From: Raskinella chloraquaticus (SeqCode)
GTDB taxonomy: Bacteria; Pseudomonadota; Alphaproteobacteria; Rhizobiales; UBA4765
Direction: 5' to 3'
NCBI GenBank assembly: GCA_002365175.1
Contig: DEZK01000029.1
Location: 5,660-69,659, forward strand
DNA length: 64,000 nt
The translations under genes and the position numbers were made by a program. Each line of letters opens with the position of its first letter. Within the stretch, counting starts at the first letter, position 1. Under the pieces are notes generated by a model. That model was not told where the DNA came from. It saw only the letters and a program-made list of their open reading frames with translations, and did not search any database. Below are positions 1 through 8,938 of the stretch, piece by piece.

Positions 1-1383
1 AAGTTCTCCAAAGAGCGCCTGCACCTGCAGCACACGGCGCGCTGCAGAGTCGGGCGCTGCGCGCAGGTCGCCCAGCCGCGCTTTCATCTCGGCCGCGAGC
101 GGATCGCGCACGTCGATCGCCTGTCCGCGCTCATCCTGCCCGCTTGCATAGACACAGAAACCCGCGACACCCAGCACCAGATGGTCGACCGGGCGACCAG
201 CGGCCAGATTGTCACGGATTGTGTTCAGCAAGCGCTGCGGCAGCTTCTGCGAGCCATCCATGGCAATCTGCAGCAGACGATGGCGAATGGCCGTGTTCTG
301 GAAGCGCGCCAGCAGGCGGCTGGTGTAGGCCCCGGCATCACGCTGCATTCTCTCCGGCAGGCTTGCCGCCGCCTCGCCCCACAGCCGCGCCAGGAAGCGC
401 GTAAAGCGCGGATCGTTCGTCGCATCCGCGACCGTTTCATGCCCCGCCAGATAGCCGAGATAGGCAAGGCATGAATGGGCGCCGTTGAGCAGGCGCAACT
501 TCATCAGCTCATAGGGCGCGACGTCGTTCACGAACTCCGCGCCGCCCAGTGTCCAGTCCGGTCGCCCGCCGGGAAACACATCCTCGATCACAAATTGCGA
601 AAAGGGCTCGCTGACGACCGGCCATGCATCGCTGACCCCGAGCATACGGGCGATACGCTGACGGTCCTCATCGACCGTTGCCGGAACGATGCGATCGACC
701 ATGGTTGACGGACAGGCGACATCGTCGGCGATGTACCGGGCGAGACGATCATCCCGCAGTGCCGCGAACGCGCCGATCGCCCGCTTCACGGTGCGCCCAT
801 TGGCCGGCAGATTATCGCAGCACAGCACCGTGAACGGGGCCACGCCCTCCGCGCGTCGCGTTGCCAGAGCCGCCACCAGAAATCCTGGCACCGAGCGCGG
901 CGCCGACCCATGGGCAAGATCATGCACGATATCAGGATGATCTGCATCGAGCGCGCCGGAGGCCGGATCGAGGCAATAGCCTTTTTCGGTCACTGTCAGC
1001 GAGACGATGCGGATGGCCGGATCGGCCATGGCAGCGAGCAATCGTTGAGGCGAATGCGGAGCAACTAAAACATCGCTGATGGCGCCGATCACCTGAAGGC
1101 GCTCGCCCGCCGGTTCGCGCACGCTTACCGTATATAGCCCGTCCTGCGGCATCAGCGCATCGCGCGTATCAGCGCTGCGCAGGCTCGCCGCGGTGATGCC
1201 CCATTCCCCTGCCCCGGCATTGAGGACCGCTTCGGTCGCCACCGCCTGATGAGCGCGATGAAAAGCCCCGACACCAAGATGGACAATACCAGGCCTGACC
1301 GTGCGTCGGTCATAGCGCGGACGCTCTACATCGCCCGGCAATCGCGCCAAGGTCGCATCCGACAGGCGTGGCCGCTCGCTCAT
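1..1383 (-). CDS. uxuB: Mannitol dehydrogenase family protein, probable fructuronate reductase (partial, C-terminus beyond left edge)
   Basis: The frame from ATG at 1383 stays open to base 1, giving 461 codons of a family that is usually about 490 residues long, so only the last few dozen residues are missing. The N-terminal dinucleotide-binding region (HLGVGAFHRAHQA) is followed by CCDNLPANG and by KLRLLNGAHSCLAYLG. The latter is the K-x-x-x-x-N-x-x-H active-site signature of polyol/mannonate dehydrogenases. The start overlaps the upstream permease stop as ATGA. With uxaC and uxuA nearby, the likely reaction is NADH-dependent interconversion of D-fructuronate and D-mannonate. A mannitol or arabinitol dehydrogenase is the alternative; the context favours UxuB. 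Confidence 0.85.
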   Translation of the reverse strand, partial: MSERPRLSDATLARLPGDVERPRYDRRTVRPGIVHLGVGAFHRAHQAVATEAVLNAGAGEWGITAASLRSADTRDALMPQDGLYTVSVREPAGERLQVIGAISDVLVAPHSPQRLLAAMADPAIRIVSLTVTEKGYCLDPASGALDADHPDIVHDLAHGSAPRSVPGFLVAALATRRAEGVAPFTVLCCDNLPANGRTVKRAIGAFAALRDDRLARYIADDVACPSTMVDRIVPATVDEDRQRIARMLGVSDAWPVVSEPFSQFVIEDVFPGGRPDWTLGGAEFVNDVAPYELMKLRLLNGAHSCLAYLGYLAGHETVADATNDPRFTRFLARLWGEAAASLPERMQRDAGAYTSRLLARFQNTAIRHRLLQIAMDGSQKLPQRLLNTIRDNLAAGRPVDHLVLGVAGFCVYASGQDERGQAIDVRDPLAAEMKARLGDLRAAPDSAARRVLQVQALFGEL

Positions 1384-2222
1384 GCGCGCGGCGTCTGCTT
1401 GGCGCGGGCAACGATCTGCGTCGGATTGACGAAGCGCAGCGCGATAAGAAGCCAGATGAGGCTCGTCACCATATAGATGACCGCCATCGCATCAATGGAC
1501 TGCACGGCCCGCACGCCCGATGCAAAGACGGCGTAATAAAGCGAAACAACCAGCGTCTGGCTGGTTGGACCGGCGGTGAGGAAGGTCAATTCAAACATGG
1601 CGATTGTACGCACCAGCACCAGCAGCAGCGCCGCCAGAATGCCGGGCAACAGCAACGGCAACAATACATGGACGAAAAGCTGCAACGTGCTGGCGCCAAA
1701 AACACGCGCTGCCTGCTCGATGCGCTCATCGATCTGCTCAATGAAGGGGATCATCACCAGGATGACGAACGGCACGGTCGGCACCAGATTGGCAAGGACG
1801 ACGCCTGAAAGTGACCCGGCAAGTTCGGCGCGGTAAAGGACAGTTGCCAGCGGAATGCCAAAAGTGATGGGCGGCACCAGAAGCGGCAGCAGGAAGAGGA
1901 TCATCACCAGCTTCTTGCCAGGGAAATTGCGGCGCGCCAGGGCGTAAGCCGCCGGCACACCGATCAGCCCCGAGATCAGGACGACGAGGCCCACCACCTG
2001 AAACGTGACGACCAGAATGTCGGCGAGCTGGAACTCGTTCCACGCCGACACATACCAGCGCGTTGTCCACTCGGCAGGAAGCCAGGTGCCAAGCCAGCGC
2101 CGGCCAAAGGACGAGACGATAACGGTGGCAATCAGGGCCAGTAGATTGACAACGAAAAAGCCGATCACCGCCCAGACAGCGGCAGGCCACAGCTTTGCAC
2201 CCCATGTTGTATCGCGGATCAT
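1380..2222 (-). CDS. ABC transporter permease (second permease of the hexuronate-linked importer)
   Basis: This is a 280-residue inner-membrane permease of the binding-protein-dependent type. About six hydrophobic segments are visible. The EAA loop lies in the second half (EQAARVFGASTLQLFVHVLL, with a Gly-containing continuation) and contacts the ATPase. The ATG at 2222 was chosen over a longer upstream frame because the longer version has an Arg/Ser-rich, non-membrane N-terminus that lies inside the neighbouring permease gene. It begins 4 bases after that gene's stop and overlaps uxuB by ATGA, which indicates translational coupling. The PotC/ThiP-like architecture does not identify the substrate; the location does. 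Confidence 0.9.
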   Translation of the reverse strand: MIRDTTWGAKLWPAAVWAVIGFFVVNLLALIATVIVSSFGRRWLGTWLPAEWTTRWYVSAWNEFQLADILVVTFQVVGLVVLISGLIGVPAAYALARRNFPGKKLVMILFLLPLLVPPITFGIPLATVLYRAELAGSLSGVVLANLVPTVPFVILVMIPFIEQIDERIEQAARVFGASTLQLFVHVLLPLLLPGILAALLLVLVRTIAMFELTFLTAGPTSQTLVVSLYYAVFASGVRAVQSIDAMAVIYMVTSLIWLLIALRFVNPTQIVARAKQTPRA

Positions 2223-2226
2223 CGCC

Positions 2227-3126
2227 TCAACCCTTCCCGCCGCCAGCCGGCCCGCGATAGATGAGGGTGCGCGCTGCCAGCACCGCCACAACAATGCCAA
2301 GCTGAATGACAGCCATGATGATGGCGATTGCCGAGGCCAGCGAATAATCGAACTGCTCGAAGGCCGCCTGATAGGCCGCAATCGAAATGACGCGCGTGGG
2401 TCCCGCCGGCGCGCCAAGCAACACGGCGGAAGGAAAGACCGAAAAGGCCTGCACGAAAGACAGGCAAAAAGTGATGGCGAGCCCCGGCAGGATGAGCGGA
2501 AACAGCACATGGCGAAAACGCTGCCATGAACCGGCGCCGAGCGTTGCCGCCGCCTGCTCCAGCGCCGCCTCGACACCCGACAGATAGGACAGCGTCAAGA
2601 GGAAGGTGAAGGGAAAGCCTGTAATCAGCAGCGACAGAAACACACCCCAGTAATTATAGGTGAGTTTGACCGGCCCACTCGTCAGATGAAGCCACAGCAA
2701 GACCCGGTTGAACCAGCCCTGCGGCCCGAAATAGGTGATCATTCCTTCGGCGACCAGCACGGTCCCAAGCGTAATTGGGATAACCAGAATGGTCGTCAGC
2801 AGGCGTTGACGACGCATCAGCCGGACCCTGAGCGCGATGGGGACGGCCATGACGAGGTTGAGCAGGGTCACCGGCAGTGACAGCCACAACGTCTTGGCGA
2901 TCGTTTCATAGAGAAACGGGTCGGAAAAGAATGTCGCGTAATTGGCGAGTATCCCCCCTGCTTTGGGTGTCAGTGACAGCCACAGGCCATAGGCGAACGG
3001 ATAGATAAACAATCCCAGCACCAGCAACAGCGCCGGCACCACCAGCAGCGTCAGCCCGTCGAGACCATGCCCGGACAGCAAGGCGAGAATCGACCGGCGC
3101 TCGGCGCTTTGGCTGGCCGGCACCAT
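2227..3126 (-). CDS. ABC transporter permease (first permease of the importer)
   Basis: This 299-residue polytopic protein starts with a hydrophobic segment (LTLLVVPALLLVLGLFIYPF), as in PotB/UgpA-like permeases. It carries an EAA loop near residues 190-215 (LEQAAATLGAGSWQRFRHVL). A GTG precedes the ATG by one codon. The ATG at 3126 shares its A with the TGA of the ATPase gene, so translation is probably coupled whichever start is used. It should form a heterodimeric membrane channel with the product of the downstream permease gene. Confidence 0.9.
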   Translation of the reverse strand: MVPASQSAERRSILALLSGHGLDGLTLLVVPALLLVLGLFIYPFAYGLWLSLTPKAGGILANYATFFSDPFLYETIAKTLWLSLPVTLLNLVMAVPIALRVRLMRRQRLLTTILVIPITLGTVLVAEGMITYFGPQGWFNRVLLWLHLTSGPVKLTYNYWGVFLSLLITGFPFTFLLTLSYLSGVEAALEQAAATLGAGSWQRFRHVLFPLILPGLAITFCLSFVQAFSVFPSAVLLGAPAGPTRVISIAAYQAAFEQFDYSLASAIAIIMAVIQLGIVVAVLAARTLIYRGPAGGGKG

Positions 3127-4196
3127 CACGACACCTCCGGAAAAACGACTGCCCGCATGGGATCGGCAGCCAACTGGATCCGCGCGCCATTGGTAAGGGG
3201 GTGATCAGACACAAATGCCAGCGCCGCCCCCTCCTCGCTCATTGCAAAGCCGACGAATTCACGGCCGCGAAATTCGCTGGATATGATCTTTGCCCTGATC
3301 GGCCCGTCTGGTGACGGTGTCATATCCTCGGGGCGCACCGCCATCACCGCTTTCTGTGACATCGCCAGGCGTCCGCGCGCCTGTCCCGATACCTGCTTGC
3401 CACCGGCAACCGTTAAGCCCGCCAGATCGCCATCCTGCCTCGACACCGTGCCGCTGATCACATTGCGAAAGCCCATGAACGCGGCAACGTCGAGATGATC
3501 AGGTCTGGCGTAGAGCGCATCCGGAGCGCCGACCTGGCGTACCACCCCGTCTTTCAGCACGACGATGCGGTCGGCCAGCGACAGCGCTTCCTCCTGATCA
3601 TGGGTGACATAGATCGTCGTTGCCCCCAGCGTTTGATGAATGCGCTTGATCTCGGCCCTCATCTCAAGACGCAGCTTGGCATCAAGATTGGATAGCGGCT
3701 CATCCATCAGCACCAGTGGCGGCTCGATGATAATGGCGCGCGCAATCGCCACCCTTTGCTGCTGCCCGCCCGAGAGCTGCCCCGGCAATTTATGCTCCTG
3801 CCCCTGCAGATGGACGAGCGCGACCGTCTCCCCAACCCGCCGCGCGATCTCGTCGCGCGCTATTCCCCGCATCGCCAGGCCAAAGCCAATATTTTTAGCG
3901 ACACTCATATGTGGAAACAGCGCGTAATTCTGGAAAACCATACCAAAACCGCGCTGCTCAGGTCGCAAGCTGTCGATGCGCCGCTCATCGAGAAAAATGC
4001 TGCCGCTTGTGGCAGCAAGCAGACCAGCCAATATGTTGAGCGTCGTCGATTTGCCGCAACCCGACGGGCCAAGCAGAGCGATGAATTCGCCTTGCGCAAT
4101 CGACAGGCTGACATCGCGCAAGGCGGCGACGCCGCCAAAGGTTCTGCCAAGACGCTCAAGGCGCAGTTCGCGGAACTGGCCGGCATGGATGCTCAT
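3126..4196 (-). CDS. ABC transporter ATP-binding protein (PotA/UgpC-like)
   Basis: This 356-residue ATPase should energise the importer at the inner face of the membrane. Walker A is GPSGCGKST at residues 43-51, the signature LSGGQQQR begins at 141, and Walker B LVLMDEP is at 161-167. A C-terminal TOBE-like region of about 110 residues follows, which is usual for ATPases of polyamine, sugar and iron importers and may bind a regulatory ligand. It lies 76 bases downstream of the substrate-binding protein gene and overlaps the first permease. Confidence 0.93.
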   Translation of the reverse strand: MSIHAGQFRELRLERLGRTFGGVAALRDVSLSIAQGEFIALLGPSGCGKSTTLNILAGLLAATSGSIFLDERRIDSLRPEQRGFGMVFQNYALFPHMSVAKNIGFGLAMRGIARDEIARRVGETVALVHLQGQEHKLPGQLSGGQQQRVAIARAIIIEPPLVLMDEPLSNLDAKLRLEMRAEIKRIHQTLGATTIYVTHDQEEALSLADRIVVLKDGVVRQVGAPDALYARPDHLDVAAFMGFRNVISGTVSRQDGDLAGLTVAGGKQVSGQARGRLAMSQKAVMAVRPEDMTPSPDGPIRAKIISSEFRGREFVGFAMSEEGAALAFVSDHPLTNGARIQLAADPMRAVVFPEVS

Positions 4197-4272
4197 GATG
4201 ATTTCCGTCGCAAGATGAGGCAGCGGGCGCCGGCATGTCGCGCGCCAGCGCCCTCAGCGTTTTCGGCCATGA

Positions 4273-5463
4273 TCAGCGCCGTTTGGAGCCACCAACCTGC
4301 TCGTCCCACAGGCGGAAGGCCTGCACCATGACGTCCGGATCAAGCGGCAGCTCGACCGGGCTGCCGGCGATCATCGCGTCATATTCCGGCCGCCCGAATT
4401 CCTTCAACGCGTCCTGACTGGCCTTGGGCGCCATGGCGAGCGTCACCCCCTTGACCGCCGGACCGGGGTAGAAGTAGCCCTCATCATAGGCATAAGCCTG
4501 CTGGGCTGGCTGCAGCATGAAGCTCATCAAATCGAGAATAACCGCCAGCTTTTCCTCGCCGAGTCCCTTGGGAACGCACATATAGTGCGCATCCGCCACC
4601 CATGAGAAGCCAGCCAGCGAGAAGACCGCCGCTTCCTTCGGAACGATGCCAAGCACGCGCGGATTGATGTCCCAACCTGTCGTCGTCACCACCATGTCGC
4701 GGGTGCCATCACCGAATTCCTTCATCGTCGGCGTCGTGCCGGAAGGATAGTATTCGATGTTCTCGCCCAGCGCCTTCAGATAGGCCCACGTCTTGTCCCA
4801 ACCCTTCACCGGATCCTTGGGGTTGGCATCCTTGAGAATATAGGGAAGCCCCATCATGAAGGTGCGGCCGGGCCCCGAATTGGCGGGACGCGCGTAGATG
4901 AGCTTGTTCTTGTTCTGCTTGGACCATTCCAGCAGCTCCTCCGCCGTCTTCGGCACGTTGCGCACGCGCGCCGGCATGTAGGAGAGCAGCGGCCCCGACG
5001 GGTAATAGGTCACAACCACCCCCTGCCCGCGCGCCAGTCCCTGCATGCGCGCCGCCGGTTCGAGATAGATATCCTGCAGTTTCGGCAAGCCGCCAGCGTG
5101 GGCTGGCAGCAATTCCACCCAGAGATTTTGATCGATGCCGGCAGACAGCGCATCGGTCCCTGTCAGCACCAGATCGATATCGACGCGGTTGGCCGCCTGC
5201 TGGGCCTTGAGCTTGGCCGGCAATTCGGGCGCCGGCGCCTTGGTGTAGGTCATGCGCGACACAAGATTGGGCTTTGCCGCACGATAGGCTTCGAGCGCCG
5301 GTTGGGTCAGTGCAAGATTGCCGGCCACATCGATGATATTGAGGGCCACAGGTTGCTTGGGCAAAGCCAGCCCCTGCGCCAGCGTCGTGCCATTGAAAAG
5401 GCCCGCTCCGGCCATTCCCGCACCAAGCACACCCAATCCACGCCGTGTGATCAAGTCCGTCAT
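4273..5463 (-). CDS. Extracellular solute-binding protein of ABC importer, Tat-type signal
   Basis: This 396-residue periplasmic binding protein has a twin-arginine signal, TRRGLGVLGAG followed by a hydrophobic stretch and a probable cleavage site near LAQG at residues 29-32. Export in folded form is therefore likely. The mature part resembles the PotD/FbpA-like group 1 binding proteins rather than the TRAP DctP proteins that usually serve uronates. It sits 38 bases after uxaC and before the ATPase and permeases, so a hexuronate or uronate-containing oligosaccharide is the inferred ligand. No motif fixes the substrate. Confidence 0.88.
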   Translation of the reverse strand: MTDLITRRGLGVLGAGMAGAGLFNGTTLAQGLALPKQPVALNIIDVAGNLALTQPALEAYRAAKPNLVSRMTYTKAPAPELPAKLKAQQAANRVDIDLVLTGTDALSAGIDQNLWVELLPAHAGGLPKLQDIYLEPAARMQGLARGQGVVVTYYPSGPLLSYMPARVRNVPKTAEELLEWSKQNKNKLIYARPANSGPGRTFMMGLPYILKDANPKDPVKGWDKTWAYLKALGENIEYYPSGTTPTMKEFGDGTRDMVVTTTGWDINPRVLGIVPKEAAVFSLAGFSWVADAHYMCVPKGLGEEKLAVILDLMSFMLQPAQQAYAYDEGYFYPGPAVKGVTLAMAPKASQDALKEFGRPEYDAMIAGSPVELPLDPDVMVQAFRLWDEQVGGSKRR

Positions 5464-5501
5464 CGTAAATCCTCCCTTACGTTCTTGTTTTCAAGTCAAA
5501 T

Positions 5502-6914
5502 TCAAAGGCGGTAGGCGTTTTCTGCCAGATGCAAGGCAAGGTCGGCAGCGACCTCATGCGCTTCGCTGATATCGAGCCGGTGTTCGCTCACGAGTTTAGA
5601 CAGAAATGCGCAGTCACACCGCCTTGCCATGTCATGGCGTGCGCCGATCGACAGGTACGCGCGTGTATCATCATTAAAGCCGACAGTATTATAAAAGCCG
5701 GCGGTTTCGGTTGTCAGCTCACGAAACCGGCGCATGCCTTCGGGTGCGTCGAAAAACCACCAGGCAGGCCCAAGCTTCAACGCCGGATAGACACCGGCAA
5801 GCGGCGCGAGTTCCCGGCTGTAAGCGCTCTCATCGAGCGTGAAGACGATGATCGTCAGCCCGCGCTCATGGCCGACAGCATCAAGAAGGGGCTTCAGCGC
5901 CCGTACATAGTCACCTGGTGTTGGAATATCAGCGCCCTTGTCGCGCCCAAAACGCGCCAGAAGCTGCGGACTGTGATTGCGCATGGAGCCGGGATGAAGC
6001 TGCAATACGAGCCCGTCATCAAGGCTCATGCGCGCGAATTCGGTGATCATCTGTCCACGGAAAGCGTCGGCGTCATCCGCGCTGGCAGCCCCGCCGGCAA
6101 CCTTGCGAAACAGCGCCTCGGCCGCCGCCCTGTCGAGGTTCATGGTACGTGCGGTTGCGTGACCATGGTCAGAGGCGGTCGCACCATTGGCGATAAAATA
6201 GGCGCGGCGCTGCCGGTGCGCGGCCAGGTACCCCGACCAGCTGCGTGCATCTTCGCCCGTCATCTCCCCCAGATGATCGAGCTGATCCTGAAAGCCAGCG
6301 AACTCAGGATCAACAACCGCGTCCGGCCGGTAACAGGGCACCACCCTCCCATGCCAGCCGGAGGCGCGGATCGTCTGATGATGGGCAAGATCGTCAAGCG
6401 CGCCATCCGTCGTCGAGATCGCCTTGATATTGAACCGTTCATAGATCGCGCGCGGCCGGCAGGCAGGGGTCACGAGCGCGTCTGCAATGCAATCAAACAA
6501 ACGGTCTGCATTGTCAGGGCACAGACGCTCATCAATGCCAAAGACATCTTCGAGCGCCTGCTCGAACCATAACCGGGTTGGCGTGCCGCGAAAGAGATAC
6601 CAGTGCGCTGCAAAGCGCCGCCAGATTTGACGCGGGTCCGTCTCCACCGGCCCTCCATCGACGCGCGCCACCCCCAAATCCTCAAGCGCCACACCTTGCG
6701 AATAAAGCATGCGGAACACGTAATGATCTGGCTTCACGAAGAGAGAGGCAGGATCGGAAAACGGCGCATCGAGCGCATACCATGCCGGGTCGGTATGCCC
6801 GTGCGGACTGACGATCGGCAGCCCCTTGACCTCCGCAAAGAGTTCTCGAGCGATGGCGCGCTGTTGCGGTTCGGCGGGAAACAATCGGTCAGGGTGCAAC
6901 ATTTTGCGCGGCAT
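5502..6914 (-). CDS. uxaC: Uronate isomerase
   Basis: This 470-residue protein matches the uronate isomerase branch of the amidohydrolase superfamily in length and overall pattern. The metal-binding HxH appears as SPHGHTDP near residues 36-43. It interconverts D-glucuronate/D-fructuronate and D-galacturonate/D-tagaturonate in the cytoplasm. It is the first gene of the minus-strand transport and catabolism operon. The nearby UxuB and UxuA, with no altronate enzymes in view, favour a glucuronate route. The first ATG has no clear ribosome binding site, and an ATG four codons in (6902) is equally possible. Confidence 0.92.
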   Translation of the reverse strand: MPRKMLHPDRLFPAEPQQRAIARELFAEVKGLPIVSPHGHTDPAWYALDAPFSDPASLFVKPDHYVFRMLYSQGVALEDLGVARVDGGPVETDPRQIWRRFAAHWYLFRGTPTRLWFEQALEDVFGIDERLCPDNADRLFDCIADALVTPACRPRAIYERFNIKAISTTDGALDDLAHHQTIRASGWHGRVVPCYRPDAVVDPEFAGFQDQLDHLGEMTGEDARSWSGYLAAHRQRRAYFIANGATASDHGHATARTMNLDRAAAEALFRKVAGGAASADDADAFRGQMITEFARMSLDDGLVLQLHPGSMRNHSPQLLARFGRDKGADIPTPGDYVRALKPLLDAVGHERGLTIIVFTLDESAYSRELAPLAGVYPALKLGPAWWFFDAPEGMRRFRELTTETAGFYNTVGFNDDTRAYLSIGARHDMARRCDCAFLSKLVSEHRLDISEAHEVAADLALHLAENAYRL

Positions 6915-6938
6915 TACTCATTTGACGATCAATCAAAC

Positions 6939-6962
6939 GATACATTAGTATATTAGTATGTC
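6939..6962. promoter_or_regulatory. Candidate GntR operator in the uxaC/gntR divergent region
   Basis: This AT-rich imperfect palindrome has 8 of 12 matching pairs. At its core (6944-6959) is a tandem direct repeat of ATTAGTAT. It lies 25 bases upstream of uxaC and 37 upstream of the regulator, so one bound dimer could control both directions. The assignment to the neighbouring GntR protein is inferred from position only. Confidence 0.45.
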
Positions 6963-6998
6963 AATGTCGGGCGGTATCTCGCCCCGATCATTGGACTG

Positions 6999-7724
6999 AT
7001 GGCGTCGGAGCATGTGAGGGATATGAAGAGCGCAACCGACATCACCCGCGCGCGCGCCGCGCGCCCGGCGCGCGAAACAGCGGCCTCGGTGATTCTGGCG
7101 CGATTGCGCACCGCCATCCTCGACCTGAGCCTGCCGCCTGGCACGGCATTGATCGAAAAGGACCTGACCGAGCGCTTTGGCGTCAGTCGTACCCCGGTCC
7201 GGGAAGCGATCATCCGGCTTGCCGAGGAACGCCTCGTCGATATTTTTCCCCAATCTGGCACCTTTGTCGGGCGCATCCCGCTGGCTGCCCTGCCTGAAGC
7301 AGTCATCATCCGCAAAGCGCTCGAAACGGCCGCCCTCGATCTGGCTGTCGATCGCGCCGATGCCTCGTCATTTGCAGCCTTTGATGCCTTGATTGCGCGC
7401 CAGACTGCCTTGGCTGACCTCTCTGACCAGAATGGGTTCCATGCCGCCGACGAGGAGTTTCATGAGCTGATCGCCCTCACCAGCGGTCACCCCGGCATCT
7501 GGCGCGTGGCGCAGCAGGCAAAAATGCAGATCGACCGCTGCCGGCGACTGACGCTCCCCGAACCGGGGCGCATGCACCAGGTGATCGCCGAACACCGCGC
7601 CATTCTGGCAGCCCTTCGCGCAGGCGAGCGCAAGGTGGCCAGAAATGCCCTTGATACCCATCTGTCTGCGGTTATTCCCGATGCCGACGCCATCCGCCGC
7701 CAATATCCCGATTACTTCACCTGA
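6999..7724 (+). CDS. GntR family transcriptional regulator, FCD (FadR) subfamily
   Basis: This 241-residue regulator has an N-terminal winged helix of the GntR type at about residues 30-90 (LTERFGVSRTPVREAIIRLA). A helical FCD effector domain follows, with the metal-ligand pattern expected of the family (Asp and His in ADEEFHELI, a later EHRAIL, and ALDTHL). It faces uxaC divergently and is followed 11 bases later by uxuA. It is therefore the likely hexuronate-responsive repressor of both units, comparable to UxuR/ExuR. An in-frame ATG at 7023 preceded by GAGGG is an alternative start. Confidence 0.9.
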   Translation: MASEHVRDMKSATDITRARAARPARETAASVILARLRTAILDLSLPPGTALIEKDLTERFGVSRTPVREAIIRLAEERLVDIFPQSGTFVGRIPLAALPEAVIIRKALETAALDLAVDRADASSFAAFDALIARQTALADLSDQNGFHAADEEFHELIALTSGHPGIWRVAQQAKMQIDRCRRLTLPEPGRMHQVIAEHRAILAALRAGERKVARNALDTHLSAVIPDADAIRRQYPDYFT

Positions 7725-7735
7725 CGGAGCAAATA

Positions 7736-8938
7736 ATGCTGAGACAAGCCTGGCGCTGGTTTGGTCCCCGTGACCCGGTACCGCTCGACCATATCCGCCA
7801 GGCCGGCGCGCACGAGATCGTCACCGCCCTGCACGACATCCCCATCGGCGACGCGTGGAGCGACAAGGCCGTCTACGAGCGCAAGGCGTTGATTGAAAAT
7901 CGCGCGCCGGGCCTGACGCCGCTCAGCTGGACGGTGGTTGAAAGCATTCCCGTTCCTGACGATATCAAGCGCCTGGGTGGGGCGGCCAAACACTCCATCG
8001 CCGCCTGGATCGCCAGCCTCGAGGCAGTCGCGCGCCAGGACATCAGGATCGTCTGTTATAATTTCATGCCGGTCGTTGACTGGGCGCGCACCGATCTCGA
8101 CGCGCCGCTGCCCACCGGCGCCACCGCGTTGCAGTTTGATCATGTGCGCTTTGCTGCCTTTGAGCTGTTCATCCTCCAGCGTCCCGGTGCCGAACATGAT
8201 TTCGACGAAGCAACAAAAATCGCCGCCAAAGCTGCCTATGAGGCGATGGAGCAGAAGGATGTCGACTATCTGGTGATGGTGATCGCCAGTGCGCTCCCGG
8301 GATCGACCACTGAACCGCTGACCATTCCCGCATTCCGGGACAGGCTGGCGCAATACCGTGATATCGATCACAAACGGCTTGCTGCAAATCTCCACGAATT
8401 TCTTGTTGAGGTTGCACCGGCTGCCGAAGGGCTGGGCGTGACGCTGACCCTCCATCCCGACGACCCGCCGCGCTCGCTCTTTGGCCTGCCGCGTGTCGCC
8501 TCGACAGCAGATGACTATGCTGCCCTGTTTGCTGCCGTTCCGTCACCTGCCAATGGAATGTGCTTTTGCACCGGCAGCCTTGGCGTGCGCCCCGACAATG
8601 ACCTTGTATCGATGGCGGAGCGGTTTGCGCCCCGTATCGCCTTTGCTCATTTGCGGGCAACCCGGCGCGCGGATGACGGGCTGTCGTTCCATGAAGCCGA
8701 CCATCTGGATGGCGATGTCGACATGATTGCGGTGCTTGGCGCGCTCATGCGCGAAAATGCCAGGAGGCGCGAGGCGGATCGTATTGTCATGCGTCCCGAT
8801 CACGGGCACCGCATGCTGGATGACCTCGCCAAGCGCGTAACGCCAGGCTATTCAGCCATCGGGCGCTTGAAAGGGCTGGCCGAGCTGCGCGGTATCATGA
8901 CGGTGCTCGATCAGGACATTCGCGGCGTCAGACGCTGA
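7736..8938 (+). CDS. uxuA: Mannonate dehydratase
   Basis: This 400-residue protein is collinear with UxuA: WRWFGPRDPVPLDHIRQAG at the N-terminus, ALHDIPIGDAW around residue 32, and a C-terminal MRPDHGHRMLDD. The enzyme dehydrates D-mannonate to 2-keto-3-deoxy-D-gluconate using a metal held in a TIM barrel. A GGAG ribosome binding site precedes the ATG by about eight bases. The 3' end overlaps the convergent soxG by 11 bases. The following KDG kinase and aldolase are not in the window. Confidence 0.95.
   Translation: MLRQAWRWFGPRDPVPLDHIRQAGAHEIVTALHDIPIGDAWSDKAVYERKALIENRAPGLTPLSWTVVESIPVPDDIKRLGGAAKHSIAAWIASLEAVARQDIRIVCYNFMPVVDWARTDLDAPLPTGATALQFDHVRFAAFELFILQRPGAEHDFDEATKIAAKAAYEAMEQKDVDYLVMVIASALPGSTTEPLTIPAFRDRLAQYRDIDHKRLAANLHEFLVEVAPAAEGLGVTLTLHPDDPPRSLFGLPRVASTADDYAALFAAVPSPANGMCFCTGSLGVRPDNDLVSMAERFAPRIAFAHLRATRRADDGLSFHEADHLDGDVDMIAVLGALMRENARRREADRIVMRPDHGHRMLDDLAKRVTPGYSAIGRLKGLAELRGIMTVLDQDIRGVRR

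Noticed and set aside
5529..6572. 347-codon plus-strand open frame opposite uxaC
   Set aside because: No family resemblance; the uxaC frame accounts for the coding signal.
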